Below, in pieces: positions 1 to 9,710 of a stretch of DNA of 64,000 nucleotides; the stretch's first letter is position 1, and each line of letters begins with the position of its first letter. The notes beneath the pieces are model-generated. The model did not search any database and was not told the origin of the DNA. It worked only from the letters and a program-made list of their open reading frames with translations. The DNA comes from JACCYU01 sp050740315 (GTDB lineage: Bacteria > Pseudomonadota > Gammaproteobacteria > JACCYU01): positions 1-64,000 of the forward strand of contig JBOIDC010000002.1 of the NCBI GenBank assembly GCA_050740315.1, read 5' to 3'. The position numbers were made by a program, and so were the translations under genes.

Positions 1-470
1 GGATACTCCTCTTCCACGAGCAGCACCTTGGTCTCCTCGGACAGTTCCATCAACGCCCGCCAGCGCGCATGCTCGATATCGCGGAAGGCGGCCATCGCTG
101 CTATATACTGTGTCTCGGGAGCTATCGTGGCTTTATACTCGCGATGCTCTCCCGGTTGGATGATCAACTCCTCGCTCGCAATCAGAGCCGGACCCAATAC
201 GTCGGTTTCCTGGTCGTATAGCGGGAAGAATTCTGCTTGCTGAAAGGCGCTCGCCTCCTGCAAGTAATAAATCCTGAGAACAACCGGCGAAGCGCGATCC
301 CAGGGGTCTGGATTCAGATCCGTGCTGGCTTCGATATGGGCGTTGACAATCAGATCGGCAGGCGGTCCAAGGTCCGGAGGCGGTCCGCCCCCACAGCTCG
401 CAACTGAGAACGCTATGATCGCCAGCAGGACTTTGCGCCCACCAGACCTATAACGATAGACCCATGCCAT
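1..470 (-). CDS. tssJ: Type VI secretion lipoprotein TssJ (3' end cut by window edge)
   Basis: This is the outer-membrane lipoprotein that anchors the TssL-TssM membrane complex of the type VI secretion system. The gene starts at the ATG at 468-470 behind a GGGGTGGTGA ribosome site and stays open to the window edge (156 codons seen). The product has a short basic N-terminus, a hydrophobic segment and a lipobox VASC (Cys about residue 26). TssJ signatures follow: SPVVLRIYYL, then FFPLYDQE, LGPALIASEE, IQPGEHREY, and AAFRDIEHARW close to the visible end. It lies directly downstream of tagH, the order fha-tssJ-tssK usual in T6SS operons. So tssK, tssL and tssM are expected just beyond the left edge. 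The family call rests on recognised motifs; there is no alignment behind it. Confidence 0.82.
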   Translation of the reverse strand, partial: MAWVYRYRSGGRKVLLAIIAFSVASCGGGPPPDLGPPADLIVNAHIEASTDLNPDPWDRASPVVLRIYYLQEASAFQQAEFFPLYDQETDVLGPALIASEELIIQPGEHREYKATIAPETQYIAAMAAFRDIEHARWRALMELSEETKVLLVEEEY

Positions 471-591
471 TCACCACCCCCGCAGAATCGCTTTTTATAC
501 AACTTATTGTCGCTGACCCTGCTTGGACGTTCAGCGTCACTTACGGTCTTCCAAAATAGAACACATCGCAGAATGTTCGGCAATTCTTTTT

Positions 592-1941
592 TCACCAGTC
601 AGGATGGCCCCTAGGGCCCACACGCGCATGCTGCAGGCGGCGGATTTGCTCCTCATAAGCGCTGGCGAAAGCCTCACCTAGTATAGATTGGAAGTTATCC
701 TCTACCGAATCGCGGACGGTGCGCCGATAGAACTCCGCGTAGCAATCCCAATAGGCGGACTTTCCGCGCTTCAATAATCCCAGTTTCTTTGAAAAGTCCG
801 CCTCGAGCGTTTTCGGATCGAAGTACGTAAGCAGTGCCCGTAACGCAGCCTGAAGTCCAGCCATCATGGCGAGTTGATGATCCTTCAAATCCTGGAAGCC
901 TTCGCGGCAGGCGGCATCCGCAGGGAGATAACCCGACCCTTGCGGCGCCAACAAGTAACGCAAGGCCTCATCCACGCCAATGGGGAACTTGAGCGGATTA
1001 TTTTCCACCGGCTTGATGGTGGTCACCGGCATGCGAAAGGTGCTCTTGACCGTGGCCCGCGCCCGAAGCACGTCCATCAAGCCCTCGATCATTTCGCGAA
1101 AGATTGCGCCCTGGCGGACCAGGGCTTCCGGACCATTACTCGCCGGACACAACGATTCGTCCAAACCCGCCCCGCTGAAAAACGCCTGAAGCCCGCCATC
1201 CGGTTGCCCGGCCGGCTGATGCGTCGGCATAGGCGTCGAGGCTAGATGCGGTCGGTGCGCCTCGGGATCATGAGATGCGGGCTCGTAGAGATGCTCTTCC
1301 TGAGGCGTCATCGGCGACCGACCATGCGCCTGCTGTTGCGGGAGGCCTATCGGTGGCGTTGCCGCTCCGAAACCCGTCTCGTCCCAATTGTCCGGAATCG
1401 ATTGGGCCACCGGCTCGGGCGGTTTGAAAAATTCGTTTTGAGAAGACACATGATCCGGCTCGGCCCCCGCTTGTTCAAACAAACCCGCGAACGGATCGTC
1501 CTGATCGACCGTCCCGCGGTCTGCTCTGCCCGAATCCAGCGCCCTCAGCGGATCGGCTTCATCGGCAATGTTAGACTGGGTTTGCAGACCCAAATCGGGG
1601 AAGACCTCGGACTCCGGCGGTCGTTCAATCGTCGCTTGGATTTCATAGTCACCAATACGCAGTCGGTCGCCGTCATTTAGGGCCACCGGGCCACCCTTCC
1701 CGACGACCTGGGCTGAATCGTTGATATACACACCGTTGGTACTGACATCTTCCAGATAGAAAATGTCATTACGGTAGCGGATGAGGGCGTGTCGGCTCGA
1801 GAGATAGCGTTCTTCGTCGGGCAATACCCAATCGTTATCCTGGCCACGGCCAATGCTGCCGCCCTGCTGGCCAAATACCATCAGACTAGTCGCGCCTAAC
1901 GCCTGTCGTTGCTGGCTGACGATTTGCAGGAGTAAGCGCAT
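592..1941 (-). CDS. tagH: Type VI secretion FHA-domain protein TagH/Fha
   Basis: A 449-residue T6SS-associated forkhead-associated protein, which binds phosphothreonine and links Ser/Thr kinase signalling to assembly of the apparatus. The FHA domain occupies about residues 25-100 and keeps its binding residues: GR at 31-32, SSRH at 48-51 and TNG at 68-70. A long proline/glutamine-rich, probably disordered linker follows (about 110-260). The C-terminal domain (about 265-449) begins near PEALVRQGAIFREMIEGL and is the part specific to TagH proteins. The gene appears to be the first of a leftward operon, with tssJ next after a 121-base gap. No PpkA or PppA partner is in the window, so phospho-regulation is only an inference from the family. 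Confidence 0.85.
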   Translation of the reverse strand: MRLLLQIVSQQRQALGATSLMVFGQQGGSIGRGQDNDWVLPDEERYLSSRHALIRYRNDIFYLEDVSTNGVYINDSAQVVGKGGPVALNDGDRLRIGDYEIQATIERPPESEVFPDLGLQTQSNIADEADPLRALDSGRADRGTVDQDDPFAGLFEQAGAEPDHVSSQNEFFKPPEPVAQSIPDNWDETGFGAATPPIGLPQQQAHGRSPMTPQEEHLYEPASHDPEAHRPHLASTPMPTHQPAGQPDGGLQAFFSGAGLDESLCPASNGPEALVRQGAIFREMIEGLMDVLRARATVKSTFRMPVTTIKPVENNPLKFPIGVDEALRYLLAPQGSGYLPADAACREGFQDLKDHQLAMMAGLQAALRALLTYFDPKTLEADFSKKLGLLKRGKSAYWDCYAEFYRRTVRDSVEDNFQSILGEAFASAYEEQIRRLQHARVGPRGHPDW

Positions 1942-2935
1942 CGAGCTATCCAGGATGAGCTGAGACCATTGCCCTTAGGTAACTGAATCTTCGCGACCGC
2001 AAGGGCCGCGCGCCATTGATCGTTTCGCACCATGATTAATTGTAGCCTAATGGCCCTTAATTGCTAATGTGCGCCGTTGGCATCCATCTCCCAAGAGCAG
2101 CGATCAAAGCGCCTCGAGCGTCACCGCGCCCAAGCCATGCCCTCGACCTGACGATTCGCGGCGACGTTGTGCGGAGCACCTTTACCGCTGCTAGCACGCC
2201 CAGTGCGGTGGGTCGCGCACGCCGCGGGCACGAGCTCTGCCGGAATTTGCGCGTCCAATAGCGAACCCATTAAGGCGTTTACGGCTGGCGCCAAGCAGAA
2301 CCGGACGATAGCGCGACGAAGCGTTCCAGGCTCGCGGTTAGCGCCAGGTTGATAGCAGGCAATATGATCTGGTCTGCGAGCTCATCCGGCGTGGAGAAAA
2401 ATCTGCGGGCTTGACGTGGCCTACCAAGTCCGCAGAACAGGGAATACCAGCCGCCCGATTCGCCCTGGAATCACTACTCCTGCGAAACGGCGATCCAGAA
2501 GGACTAAAAGTGGTCCATTTTGGCGCTAGAGGAGGACGCTGCGCGATACCGGAAGCGCTTACTTGCGGGAAGTATTAGGGCCGATCGATGCCGGAAAACC
2601 CGATCATTTCTTCGACCTCTACGTCGGCGACGGTAAACGCTATTCTGGTTCGTGGCGTTACCGCGGACGGAAGGTCGTTGAAGAGCTTCTGGACGCGAAG
2701 CCAACAGATTGCGCTTTGACGCTAAAGTGCGATAGCGCCGCTGCATGACCTTGGAAACGCATTACACAAAATCATAATACGCACACGGTGTTTCACAACT
2801 AGAACGATCCGGATTTTGATCCGCTAAGTGTGTTGTCGGAAATTGAGGAGCGGGGTGTGCAAGAAAGCATCGGTTTGGCAAAAGCGCTCCAAACGAAGTG
2901 GCTTGGCGAGCTGTGGCCGCGTCGATCTTATCCGT
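1942..2935. other. About 1 kb without a supported gene; short coding remnants
   Basis: This stretch separates the leftward T6SS operon from the 3' end of tilS. No reading frame is long, has a good start and resembles a family I know. Several plus-strand pieces nevertheless read like protein. About 2337-2577 lacks a start codon (contains AARFALESLLLRNGDP). 2563-2748 has a TTG start and 61 residues (contains FFDLYVGDGKRYSG). 2803-2961 is bounded by a TAG upstream (contains LAKALQTKWLGELWPRRSYP) and overlaps the end of tilS by 26 bases. They lie in different frames in the same direction, which would fit a decayed gene, perhaps T6SS cargo. This is inference. The minus strand around 2290-2470 also reads plausibly, so orientation is unsettled. 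Confidence 0.3.
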
Positions 2936-4207
2936 TCACTCGCATTCCCAATAACCGATAACGGCCGTCAGCCGTTCGCCGACATAAACCAGCGGAATCC
3001 GGTCCCGCTCCCAGGGCGGCACGCCGGCTTCCTGAAATAGCTTCTTGAGATCATGATGATGACGGCGTCCGCGCGGGCGGCAGCGTTCGCCACCGCGCCG
3101 GAATCTTATCGTGATATCTGAGCGCGCCGCCGCATCGGCGATGCCTGATGATTCCAATAGCGAGGATTCGAGCGTGACGCCCAGATGCGGGATATTCAGC
3201 GGTTCGCGCGTATCCCAGGGCAGCACCATGTTGGGATCATGCGCGGGCAGCGGCGGCATTGCGTAAAGGTTATCGCGATAGCGGCGCACTTCAACGCCGT
3301 GCCAGGCGATCACGGGCGATCGATCTCCGCGCGCGCCAACGACGCCGATCAGAACATGTTCGAGCTGCGTTTGTGTCGGCAGGGGTAAGCGCAGGCCGAT
3401 CAGCCAGTGACGGATGGCGTTGCGTTGCCGCGGCCCGGAGAGTCCGCGCAAGGCTGCGATGGACAAGGTATCGGCGCGGCTGCCGGCGAGCACCGCAAGA
3501 TCCTGGTTTGCCAGTTCGCCGAGCAACGTCGAGACCTCGGCCTGCAAACCCGCCGCGCGCGCGAGCGTTCTTGTACTGGATGGCCACCGTGCGCGCAGCG
3601 CCGCCATGATCTCGTGACGGATGAAGTTACGATCGGGTTCGATGTCCCAGTTGCTGGGATCGTCAATCCAGCTTAGCCCTCTGGCGGCGGCGTAGTCGGC
3701 CAGTTCACGCCGTGTAAAATCCAGCAACGGTCGCACGTGCCAGCCGTCACCGAAACGGGTGATCCCCGGCATCGCGGCCAGGCCCGCAGGGCCCGATCCG
3801 CGCAAAAGCTGCAGCAGCAAGGTCTCTGCCTGATCGTCCTGCTGATGCGCCGTCAACAGGCACACACCGGCTTTGATCGCGCTTCGCAGCGCGCGATACC
3901 GTGCTTCGCGTGCCGCCGCTTCCGGGCTTTCACCGCGCTTGGCTCCGGCATCGACGCGGACAAGCCTGAACGGCACATCGAGCGCCGCACATACCTGACG
4001 GCAATGTTCCGCCCAGTTATCTGCTTGCGGGTGCAGCGCATGATGAACATGCACCGCCTGCAACGCCGGTCCCGAGCCGCTCACGATCGCCGTCAGCGCA
4101 TGCAGCAGCACGGTGGAGTCCAGGCCGCCACTGAATGCGATCTGGTACTCATCGACCGCGGGCAGCGCCGCCAGCCGTTCGCGCAGATCTTCTGGCGTGA
4201 ACGCCAC
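2936..4207 (-). CDS. tilS: tRNA(Ile)-lysidine synthetase TilS
   Basis: Modifies the wobble cytidine of tRNA-Ile(CAU) to lysidine using ATP and lysine, which switches the tRNA from methionine to isoleucine identity. The 423-residue product has the PP-loop ATP pyrophosphatase motif SGGLDST at residues 26-32, then the N-terminal catalytic domain including LLTAHQQDDQAETLLLQLLR. A C-terminal TilS substrate-binding domain ends with RFRRGGERCRPRGR, then KKLFQEAGVPPWERDRIPL. The start is a GTG. Length and domain order are normal for the long proteobacterial form. It lies downstream of accA as in E. coli, but with a Uma2 gene in between. Confidence 0.95.
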   Translation of the reverse strand: MAFTPEDLRERLAALPAVDEYQIAFSGGLDSTVLLHALTAIVSGSGPALQAVHVHHALHPQADNWAEHCRQVCAALDVPFRLVRVDAGAKRGESPEAAAREARYRALRSAIKAGVCLLTAHQQDDQAETLLLQLLRGSGPAGLAAMPGITRFGDGWHVRPLLDFTRRELADYAAARGLSWIDDPSNWDIEPDRNFIRHEIMAALRARWPSSTRTLARAAGLQAEVSTLLGELANQDLAVLAGSRADTLSIAALRGLSGPRQRNAIRHWLIGLRLPLPTQTQLEHVLIGVVGARGDRSPVIAWHGVEVRRYRDNLYAMPPLPAHDPNMVLPWDTREPLNIPHLGVTLESSLLESSGIADAAARSDITIRFRRGGERCRPRGRRHHHDLKKLFQEAGVPPWERDRIPLVYVGERLTAVIGYWECE

Positions 4208-4380
4208 GGAGGATTTGTCTGCCTACGCGCCGCCTGTGCTCTGCGGCGGCGTGGATGCGGCAGTTTTACGTCGCTGAGCTCGTTCGTCGTGCCTTACAAC
4301 GAGCGCAAGAAACGAATTGTGCGCACACCATGCGATTTGGCAGCGACGGCTTGCCGGGGTTACCAAACGCGGTTTGGCGT

Positions 4381-4932
4381 TCAAGACCACACGTCTTCGT
4401 AGATCTGTTCGATCGGAATCTCCAGTCCTACGGACGTGAGTCGAACCTGGTCTTTCTCGGCGCAGGTTTCGAGCTCCCACGCTTCATCGGTGCGTCGGTA
4501 GATGCGCACCTCCATCTTGTCCTGCGCCACCAGCAGATATTCGTTCAGGCTCTCCAGCGACTGGTAAGCAACGCGCTTTTCCAGGGTGTCGCGCGCCTCT
4601 GTCGAGGGTGAGATTACTTCGATAATGAGTATCGGGTGTTCACAATAGTAATCGTGCCGGTCAGATGACTCGCAAACCACCATGACGTCCGGATAATAAA
4701 ACGTATCCGCAAAATGCACTTTCATGTCGGTGGCGAAGACCTGGCAAGGTTTTCGACGCAAGTGACCGTGCAAGGCGGCGTGAAAATTACCCACGATCAG
4801 ATTGTGCGCCCTGCTCGCACCGACCATCGCATAAACGCGGCCGGCCACGTATTCGTGCCTGACGTCGCTATACTGCTCTCCGTCCAGATATTCCTGCGGA
4901 GAGATCAGTACGATCTTTTCCAGGGTGGACAT
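4381..4932 (-). CDS. Uma2-family (DUF820) putative PD-(D/E)XK endonuclease
   Basis: A 183-residue protein of the Uma2 family, which has a restriction-endonuclease-like fold; biological roles are unknown. The start at 4932 gives MSTLEKI and the usual N-terminal length; a start 13 codons earlier is possible but has no family support. The PD-(D/E)XK core is visible: PDV with D82, then E105-V-x-S108 (IIEVISPSTEARD), and a lysine at about 119. All are present, so the nuclease fold looks intact. It sits between accA and tilS, where the conserved gene order has no such gene. Uma2 genes are abundant in cyanobacteria and patchy elsewhere, which suggests acquisition. Whether it cuts DNA is not shown by the sequence. 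Confidence 0.8.
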   Translation of the reverse strand: MSTLEKIVLISPQEYLDGEQYSDVRHEYVAGRVYAMVGASRAHNLIVGNFHAALHGHLRRKPCQVFATDMKVHFADTFYYPDVMVVCESSDRHDYYCEHPILIIEVISPSTEARDTLEKRVAYQSLESLNEYLLVAQDKMEVRIYRRTDEAWELETCAEKDQVRLTSVGLEIPIEQIYEDVWS

Positions 4933-5010
4933 AATTGCTTCCTCTCGCGGTGTTCGGCGATGACCAACCAATGGCGCTATACAAGAATGCCGCAGCGACG
5001 CCAGTCGAGG

Positions 5011-5967
5011 CTAAGCCTTGAACTGACCGTAACTCATCAGTCGCTGATAGCGCCGCGCCAGCAAGGCGTCGATGTCGTTGCGGTGCGCGCGATCCAGCGC
5101 CGTCCGCAGCGCCTTCTTGAGCCGATGATACGCCATGTCCGGGTTGCGGTGCGCGCCGCCTAGTGGCTCGGGGATGACCTCGTCGATCAGCTTGAGCTGC
5201 TTCAAGCGCGGCGCGGTGATGCCCATCGCCGCGGCCGCGTCGGCGGCGCGCTCCGAGCTGCGCCAAAGTATCGAGGCGCAGCCCTCGGGCGAGATCACCG
5301 AATACGTGCTGTATTCCAGCATCATGAGATGATCGCCGACACCCACTGCCAGCGCGCCGCCGGAGCCGCCTTCGCCGATCACCGTGCAGACAATCGGCAC
5401 CTTGAGCGCCGACATCACCTGCAGATTGCGCGCGATCGCCTCGCTCTGCCCACGCTCCTCCGCGCCCACGCCGGGATAGGCGCCTGGCGTGTCGATAAGC
5501 GTCAGCACCGGCAGCTTGAAGCGCTCGGCCATGCGCATCAGTCGCAGCGCCTTGCGGTAACCTTCCGGCCGCGGCATGCCGAAATTGCGGCGGATCTTCT
5601 CGCGCGTGTCGCGGCCCTTCTGATGGCCGATGACCATCACCGGCTGACTCTCGAAGCGGCCAACGCCGCCCACGATGGCCGCATCGTCGGCGAATGCGCG
5701 ATCGCCGTGCAGTTCCTCGAAGTCGGTGATGAGGCCGCCGATGTAGTCCAGCGTATAAGGCCGGCGCGGATGACGCGCCAGCTGCGAGATCTGCCACGGC
5801 GTGAGGTTGGCGAAGATCGATTCGGTCAGCGTCCTGCATTTGTCCTGCAGGCGCTTGATTTCATCGTTGAGATTGACGTCGGCGTCAGTGCCGACGTAGC
5901 GCAGTTCCTCGATCTTGACTTCGAGCTCGGCGATCGGTTGTTCAAAATCGAGGAAATCGGGATTCAT
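5011..5967 (-). CDS. accA: Acetyl-CoA carboxylase carboxyltransferase subunit alpha
   Basis: Together with AccD, transfers the carboxyl group from biotin on AccB to acetyl-CoA, making malonyl-CoA, the committed step of fatty acid synthesis. The 318-residue product matches the E. coli length (319) and begins MNPDFLDFEQPIAELE, the family's usual start. I chose the ATG at 5967 over a TTG three codons upstream. Conserved carboxyltransferase segments include LIDTPGAYPGVGAEERGQSE, then IGEGGSGGALAVGVGD and EYSTYSVISPEGCASILW. It follows dnaE in the same direction (171 bases), as in E. coli. Confidence 0.96.
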   Translation of the reverse strand: MNPDFLDFEQPIAELEVKIEELRYVGTDADVNLNDEIKRLQDKCRTLTESIFANLTPWQISQLARHPRRPYTLDYIGGLITDFEELHGDRAFADDAAIVGGVGRFESQPVMVIGHQKGRDTREKIRRNFGMPRPEGYRKALRLMRMAERFKLPVLTLIDTPGAYPGVGAEERGQSEAIARNLQVMSALKVPIVCTVIGEGGSGGALAVGVGDHLMMLEYSTYSVISPEGCASILWRSSERAADAAAAMGITAPRLKQLKLIDEVIPEPLGGAHRNPDMAYHRLKKALRTALDRAHRNDIDALLARRYQRLMSYGQFKA

Positions 5968-6138
5968 TGACGACAATGACGTTGGTTTTGAGTTTTCGGC
6001 CGCGTCGGACGGCGCTTAAGGCGCAATCCTCGCGCGGCGGTGGTTTGGCGCGCATTTTGACATATTCCTGACTGTTTCGCAGACGTTGGCGCGTCTGCGC
6101 GGCGCGCATGCTGGCGATTGCCGTGCGTTCGCGCGGCG

Positions 6139-9100
6139 TCAACCGTAAACCACCTCGACTTTCTCGATGCCGGCCATGCCGCGCAGCCGCTCCAGCAATG
6201 CGTCGCTGGGGGTCACGCGCCAGTCGTCACCGAGCACCAGCCTTGCGGCGGCCTTGCCGTTGATGTACGCCACCTGCAGCGGGCACGGCCCTTGGCGGTA
6301 TGGCGTCAGCGCGTCGCGCAGGTCGCCGACTATGCGCAAGTCCCCGTTGCCGCGCGCGAGGTGAATCTCCACGCCGCGCGCGTAACGGGCGCGCGCGCCG
6401 TCCATATCCATAAGCATACTGGCGCGCACGCGCATCTGGCCACGATACTCGTCGAAACCGAGCGTGCCCTCCACCACCAGGATCTTGTCCGGGATCAGCA
6501 GACTGGCGTAACGGCCATAGTTATCGGTGAAGACGCCGACCTCGATGCGCCCGCTGCGGTCGTCAAGCGTTATGAAGGCCATGCGACCGGACTGCGTGTT
6601 CCGGGTGCGGATATTCACGACCAGGCCCGCCAGCACCACGGTCTGTTGCTCGCGCCGGCCGTAGCCTGCGTCGGTGTCGAAGCTGCCTTCGGAAACGAGA
6701 TCGCCGATGCGCCGCTTGGTGATTCTGGCGAGTTCCGTCTCATAGCGCGTGATGGGATGCCCGGTAAGATAAAGCCCCAGCGTCTCTTTCTCGCCGCTTA
6801 GCCGCTGATCTTCATCCCATTCGGGTAACTCGATCACCTCTTCGCGCGGCGCGGCCGCCACGCCAAACAGATCGACCTGCCCCGCGCTCGCGTCCCGGCT
6901 GTGCTGTTCGGCCAGCCGCAGCGCATCGGGCACCTGCGCCATCAGGGTCGCGCGGTTCGGCCCGATGCTGTCGAGGCTGCCCGCGCGCACCAGCGCCTCC
7001 AGCGCGCGCCGGTTGAGTTTCTGCGTGCCGGTGCGCCGGCACAGCGCGAAGAGGCTTTCGAAGCCCGCCTCCTGCCGCTGCGCAATCAGCGCTTCGATCG
7101 CGCCCTGACCGACGCCCTTGATCGCGCCCAGACCATAGCGGATGGTCTTGTCGTCCTGCACCGTGAAGGCGTACACGGAGCGGTTGACGTCCGGCGGGAT
7201 CACCTCCAGCCCCAGACTGCGGCATTCCTCGATAAGATTCACGACCTTGTCGGTGTTGTCCATATCCGCCGACAGCACCGCGGCCATGAACGCGGCCGGA
7301 TAATGCGCCTTCAGCCAGGCGGTCTGGTACGACAGAAGCGCATAAGCGGCGGAATGCGACTTGTTGAAGCCGTAGCCGGCGAATTTCTCCATCAGGTCGA
7401 AGATGTGCGTGGCGATGTCGGCCTTCACTCCGCGCTTTACGCAGCCGGTCACGAAGATCTCGCGCTGCTTGGCCATCTCGGCCGGTTTCTTCTTGCCCAT
7501 CGCGCGGCGCAGCAGATCGGCCGCACCCAGCGTGTAGCCGGCCAGCACCTGGGCGATCTGCATCACCTGCTCCTGATACAGGATCACGCCGTACGTGGGC
7601 TTGAGGATGGTTTCCAGCGCGGGATGCGGATAGTTCACTCGCGCGCGCCCGTGCTTGCGATCGATGAAATCATCCACCATACCGGACTGCAGCGGACCAG
7701 GCCGGTACAGCGCCACCAAGGCGACGATGTCCTCGAAACTGTCGGGCTGCAGGCGCTTGATCAGTTCCTTCAAGCCGCGGGATTCCAGCTGAAACACCGC
7801 GGTGGTCTGAGATCGTTTGAGCAAGGCGTATGTCGCCGCGTCGTCCAGCGGCACCGCGTGGATATCGAGCACCTGTGCGCCGCCCGCCTGCGCATTGATG
7901 CTGGCCACCGCATGATCGATGATGGTCAACGTGCGCAGGCCCAGAAAGTCGAACTTGACCAGACCGATGGCCTCGACATCGTCCTTGTCCAATTGCGTCA
8001 CCACGCTGCCGCCGCCCGGCTCGCAGTACAGCGGCGTGAAATCCGTCAGCCGCGACGGCGCGATGACCACGCCGCCGGCGTGCTTGCCGGCGTTGCGCGC
8101 GAGGCCCTCCAGTGCGCGCGCCATGTCGATGATGGCGTGCACGTCTTCCTCGTCCTCGTACATCTGGCGCAGTTCGGGCTCCTGCGCCAAGGCCTTGTCC
8201 AGGGTCATGCCGATCTCGAACGGGACCAGCTTGGCGATGCGGTCGACGAAACCATACGGATGGCCCAGCACCCTTCCTACGTCGCGCACCACTGCTTTGG
8301 CCGCCATGCGGCCGTAGGTGATGATCTGGCTCACCCGCTCGCGGCCATAGCGCTCCGCCACGTAGTCGATCACGCGGTCGCGTCCCTCCATGCAGAAATC
8401 GATGTCGAAGTCCGGCATGGACACCCGCTCCGGGTTGAGAAAGCGCTCGAACAGCAGGTCGTAACGAATTGGATCCAGATCGGTGATGCCCAGCGCGTAC
8501 GCGACCAGCGAGCCCGCGCCCGAGCCGCGGCCAGGGCCCACCGGCACGCCGTTTTGCTTGGCCCAGCGGATGAAGTCGGCGACGATCAGAAAGTAACCGG
8601 GATACCGCATGCCAACGATGATTTCGAGTTCCGTCTCCAGCCGTTCCCGATACCGCGCCGCGCGCACCTGGTCGGCGGCGGGCACAGCGCGCAGACGTTC
8701 CTTCAAACCCTCGCGCGCCTGTGCAACGAAATATTCGTCCGCGCTCATGCCCGCCGGTGTCGGAAACTCGGGCAGCACGTTCTGACCGAACTTGAGCGAC
8801 AGGCTGCAGCGCTTGGCGATCTCCACCGAATTGGCCAGCGCCTCGGGCAGGTCTTTGAACAGCTCCGCCATTTCTTCCGGGGTCCGCAGATACTGCTGCT
8901 CGCTGTAACGGCGCGGCCGGCGCGGATCGTTCAGGGTGCGTCCCTCGCGAATGCACACGCGCGCCTCGTGCACGCCGAATTCCTCGCGCTTTAAGAACCG
9001 CACGTCGTTGGTCGCGACCACCGGCGTGTCGGTGCGCGCGGCCAATTCGACCGCCGCGGTCAGATAGCGCTCCTCGTCGTCGCGGCCGGTGCGGTTCAAT

Positions 9101-9600
9101 TCGAGGTAGAAACGATCGGGGAAATGTTCGCGCCAGAAGGCGAGGCGCGCATTCGCGGCATCACGGTTGCCTGTCAGCAGCGCGCGGCCCACATCGCTGT
9201 GGCGACCACCGGCAAGCGCGATAAGGCCGGCACTGGCCTCGGCGACCCATGCGCGCTGCAACAGCGGCGTGCCGCCCGCCTGTCCTTCCAGATGCGCGCG
9301 CGTGACCAGCCGCGTGAGGTGTCGATAACCCGTCTCGTTCTGACACAGCATCACCAGGCGGCTGGCGGGCTCGTTGCCCTCGCCCGCGACCAGGGTGTCG
9401 ACGCCGATGATGGGCTTGATGCCGCGGGCAACGGCGGCGCGGTAAAACTTCACCAGCGCGAAAAGATTACTGTAATCGGTGAGCGCCACCGCCGGCATCG
9501 CGGCGTCGCGCACCGCGTCCATCAGCGGGCCCACTCTCACAAGGCCGTCGGTCAGCGAATACTCGGTGTGCAGATGTAAATGTACGAAACTGGCTGTCAT
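6139..9600 (-). CDS. dnaE: DNA polymerase III alpha subunit
   Basis: The replicative polymerase catalytic subunit, 1153 residues from the ATG at 9600. An open frame extends 59 codons further upstream, but MTASFVHLHLHTEYSLTDG is the conserved N-terminus. The PHP domain comes first (HLHLHTEYS, residues 8-16). The polymerase palm follows with PDFDIDF at 396-402, matching the E. coli catalytic aspartates. Then come the fingers, the helix-hairpin-helix region (YGLGAIKGVGQGAIEALI) and the OB domain (TVVLAGLVVNIRTRNTQSGR). No truncation or frameshift is visible. It lies between rnhB and accA, the standard gammaproteobacterial neighbourhood. Confidence 0.97.
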   Translation of the reverse strand: MTASFVHLHLHTEYSLTDGLVRVGPLMDAVRDAAMPAVALTDYSNLFALVKFYRAAVARGIKPIIGVDTLVAGEGNEPASRLVMLCQNETGYRHLTRLVTRAHLEGQAGGTPLLQRAWVAEASAGLIALAGGRHSDVGRALLTGNRDAANARLAFWREHFPDRFYLELNRTGRDDEERYLTAAVELAARTDTPVVATNDVRFLKREEFGVHEARVCIREGRTLNDPRRPRRYSEQQYLRTPEEMAELFKDLPEALANSVEIAKRCSLSLKFGQNVLPEFPTPAGMSADEYFVAQAREGLKERLRAVPAADQVRAARYRERLETELEIIVGMRYPGYFLIVADFIRWAKQNGVPVGPGRGSGAGSLVAYALGITDLDPIRYDLLFERFLNPERVSMPDFDIDFCMEGRDRVIDYVAERYGRERVSQIITYGRMAAKAVVRDVGRVLGHPYGFVDRIAKLVPFEIGMTLDKALAQEPELRQMYEDEEDVHAIIDMARALEGLARNAGKHAGGVVIAPSRLTDFTPLYCEPGGGSVVTQLDKDDVEAIGLVKFDFLGLRTLTIIDHAVASINAQAGGAQVLDIHAVPLDDAATYALLKRSQTTAVFQLESRGLKELIKRLQPDSFEDIVALVALYRPGPLQSGMVDDFIDRKHGRARVNYPHPALETILKPTYGVILYQEQVMQIAQVLAGYTLGAADLLRRAMGKKKPAEMAKQREIFVTGCVKRGVKADIATHIFDLMEKFAGYGFNKSHSAAYALLSYQTAWLKAHYPAAFMAAVLSADMDNTDKVVNLIEECRSLGLEVIPPDVNRSVYAFTVQDDKTIRYGLGAIKGVGQGAIEALIAQRQEAGFESLFALCRRTGTQKLNRRALEALVRAGSLDSIGPNRATLMAQVPDALRLAEQHSRDASAGQVDLFGVAAAPREEVIELPEWDEDQRLSGEKETLGLYLTGHPITRYETELARITKRRIGDLVSEGSFDTDAGYGRREQQTVVLAGLVVNIRTRNTQSGRMAFITLDDRSGRIEVGVFTDNYGRYASLLIPDKILVVEGTLGFDEYRGQMRVRASMLMDMDGARARYARGVEIHLARGNGDLRIVGDLRDALTPYRQGPCPLQVAYINGKAAARLVLGDDWRVTPSDALLERLRGMAGIEKVEVVYG

Positions 9601-9710
9601 GGCTTGAATATCGATTGCCAGCGGCGACGAGGCTGGACTGGTGGGGCAACGGCGCACGCACCGCGCGAGGTCCATTGCGCGTCTGCCGCGATCCGCGTCA
9701 TTATATTCCC

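Noticed and set aside
413..595. Sixty-codon minus-strand frame overlapping the tagH stop as ATGA
   Set aside because: Overlaps tssJ in another frame and resembles nothing; tssJ motifs are decisive.
6901..8994. 697-codon open frame on the plus strand opposite dnaE
   Set aside because: A high-GC antisense shadow of dnaE; no recognisable motifs and dnaE is certain.
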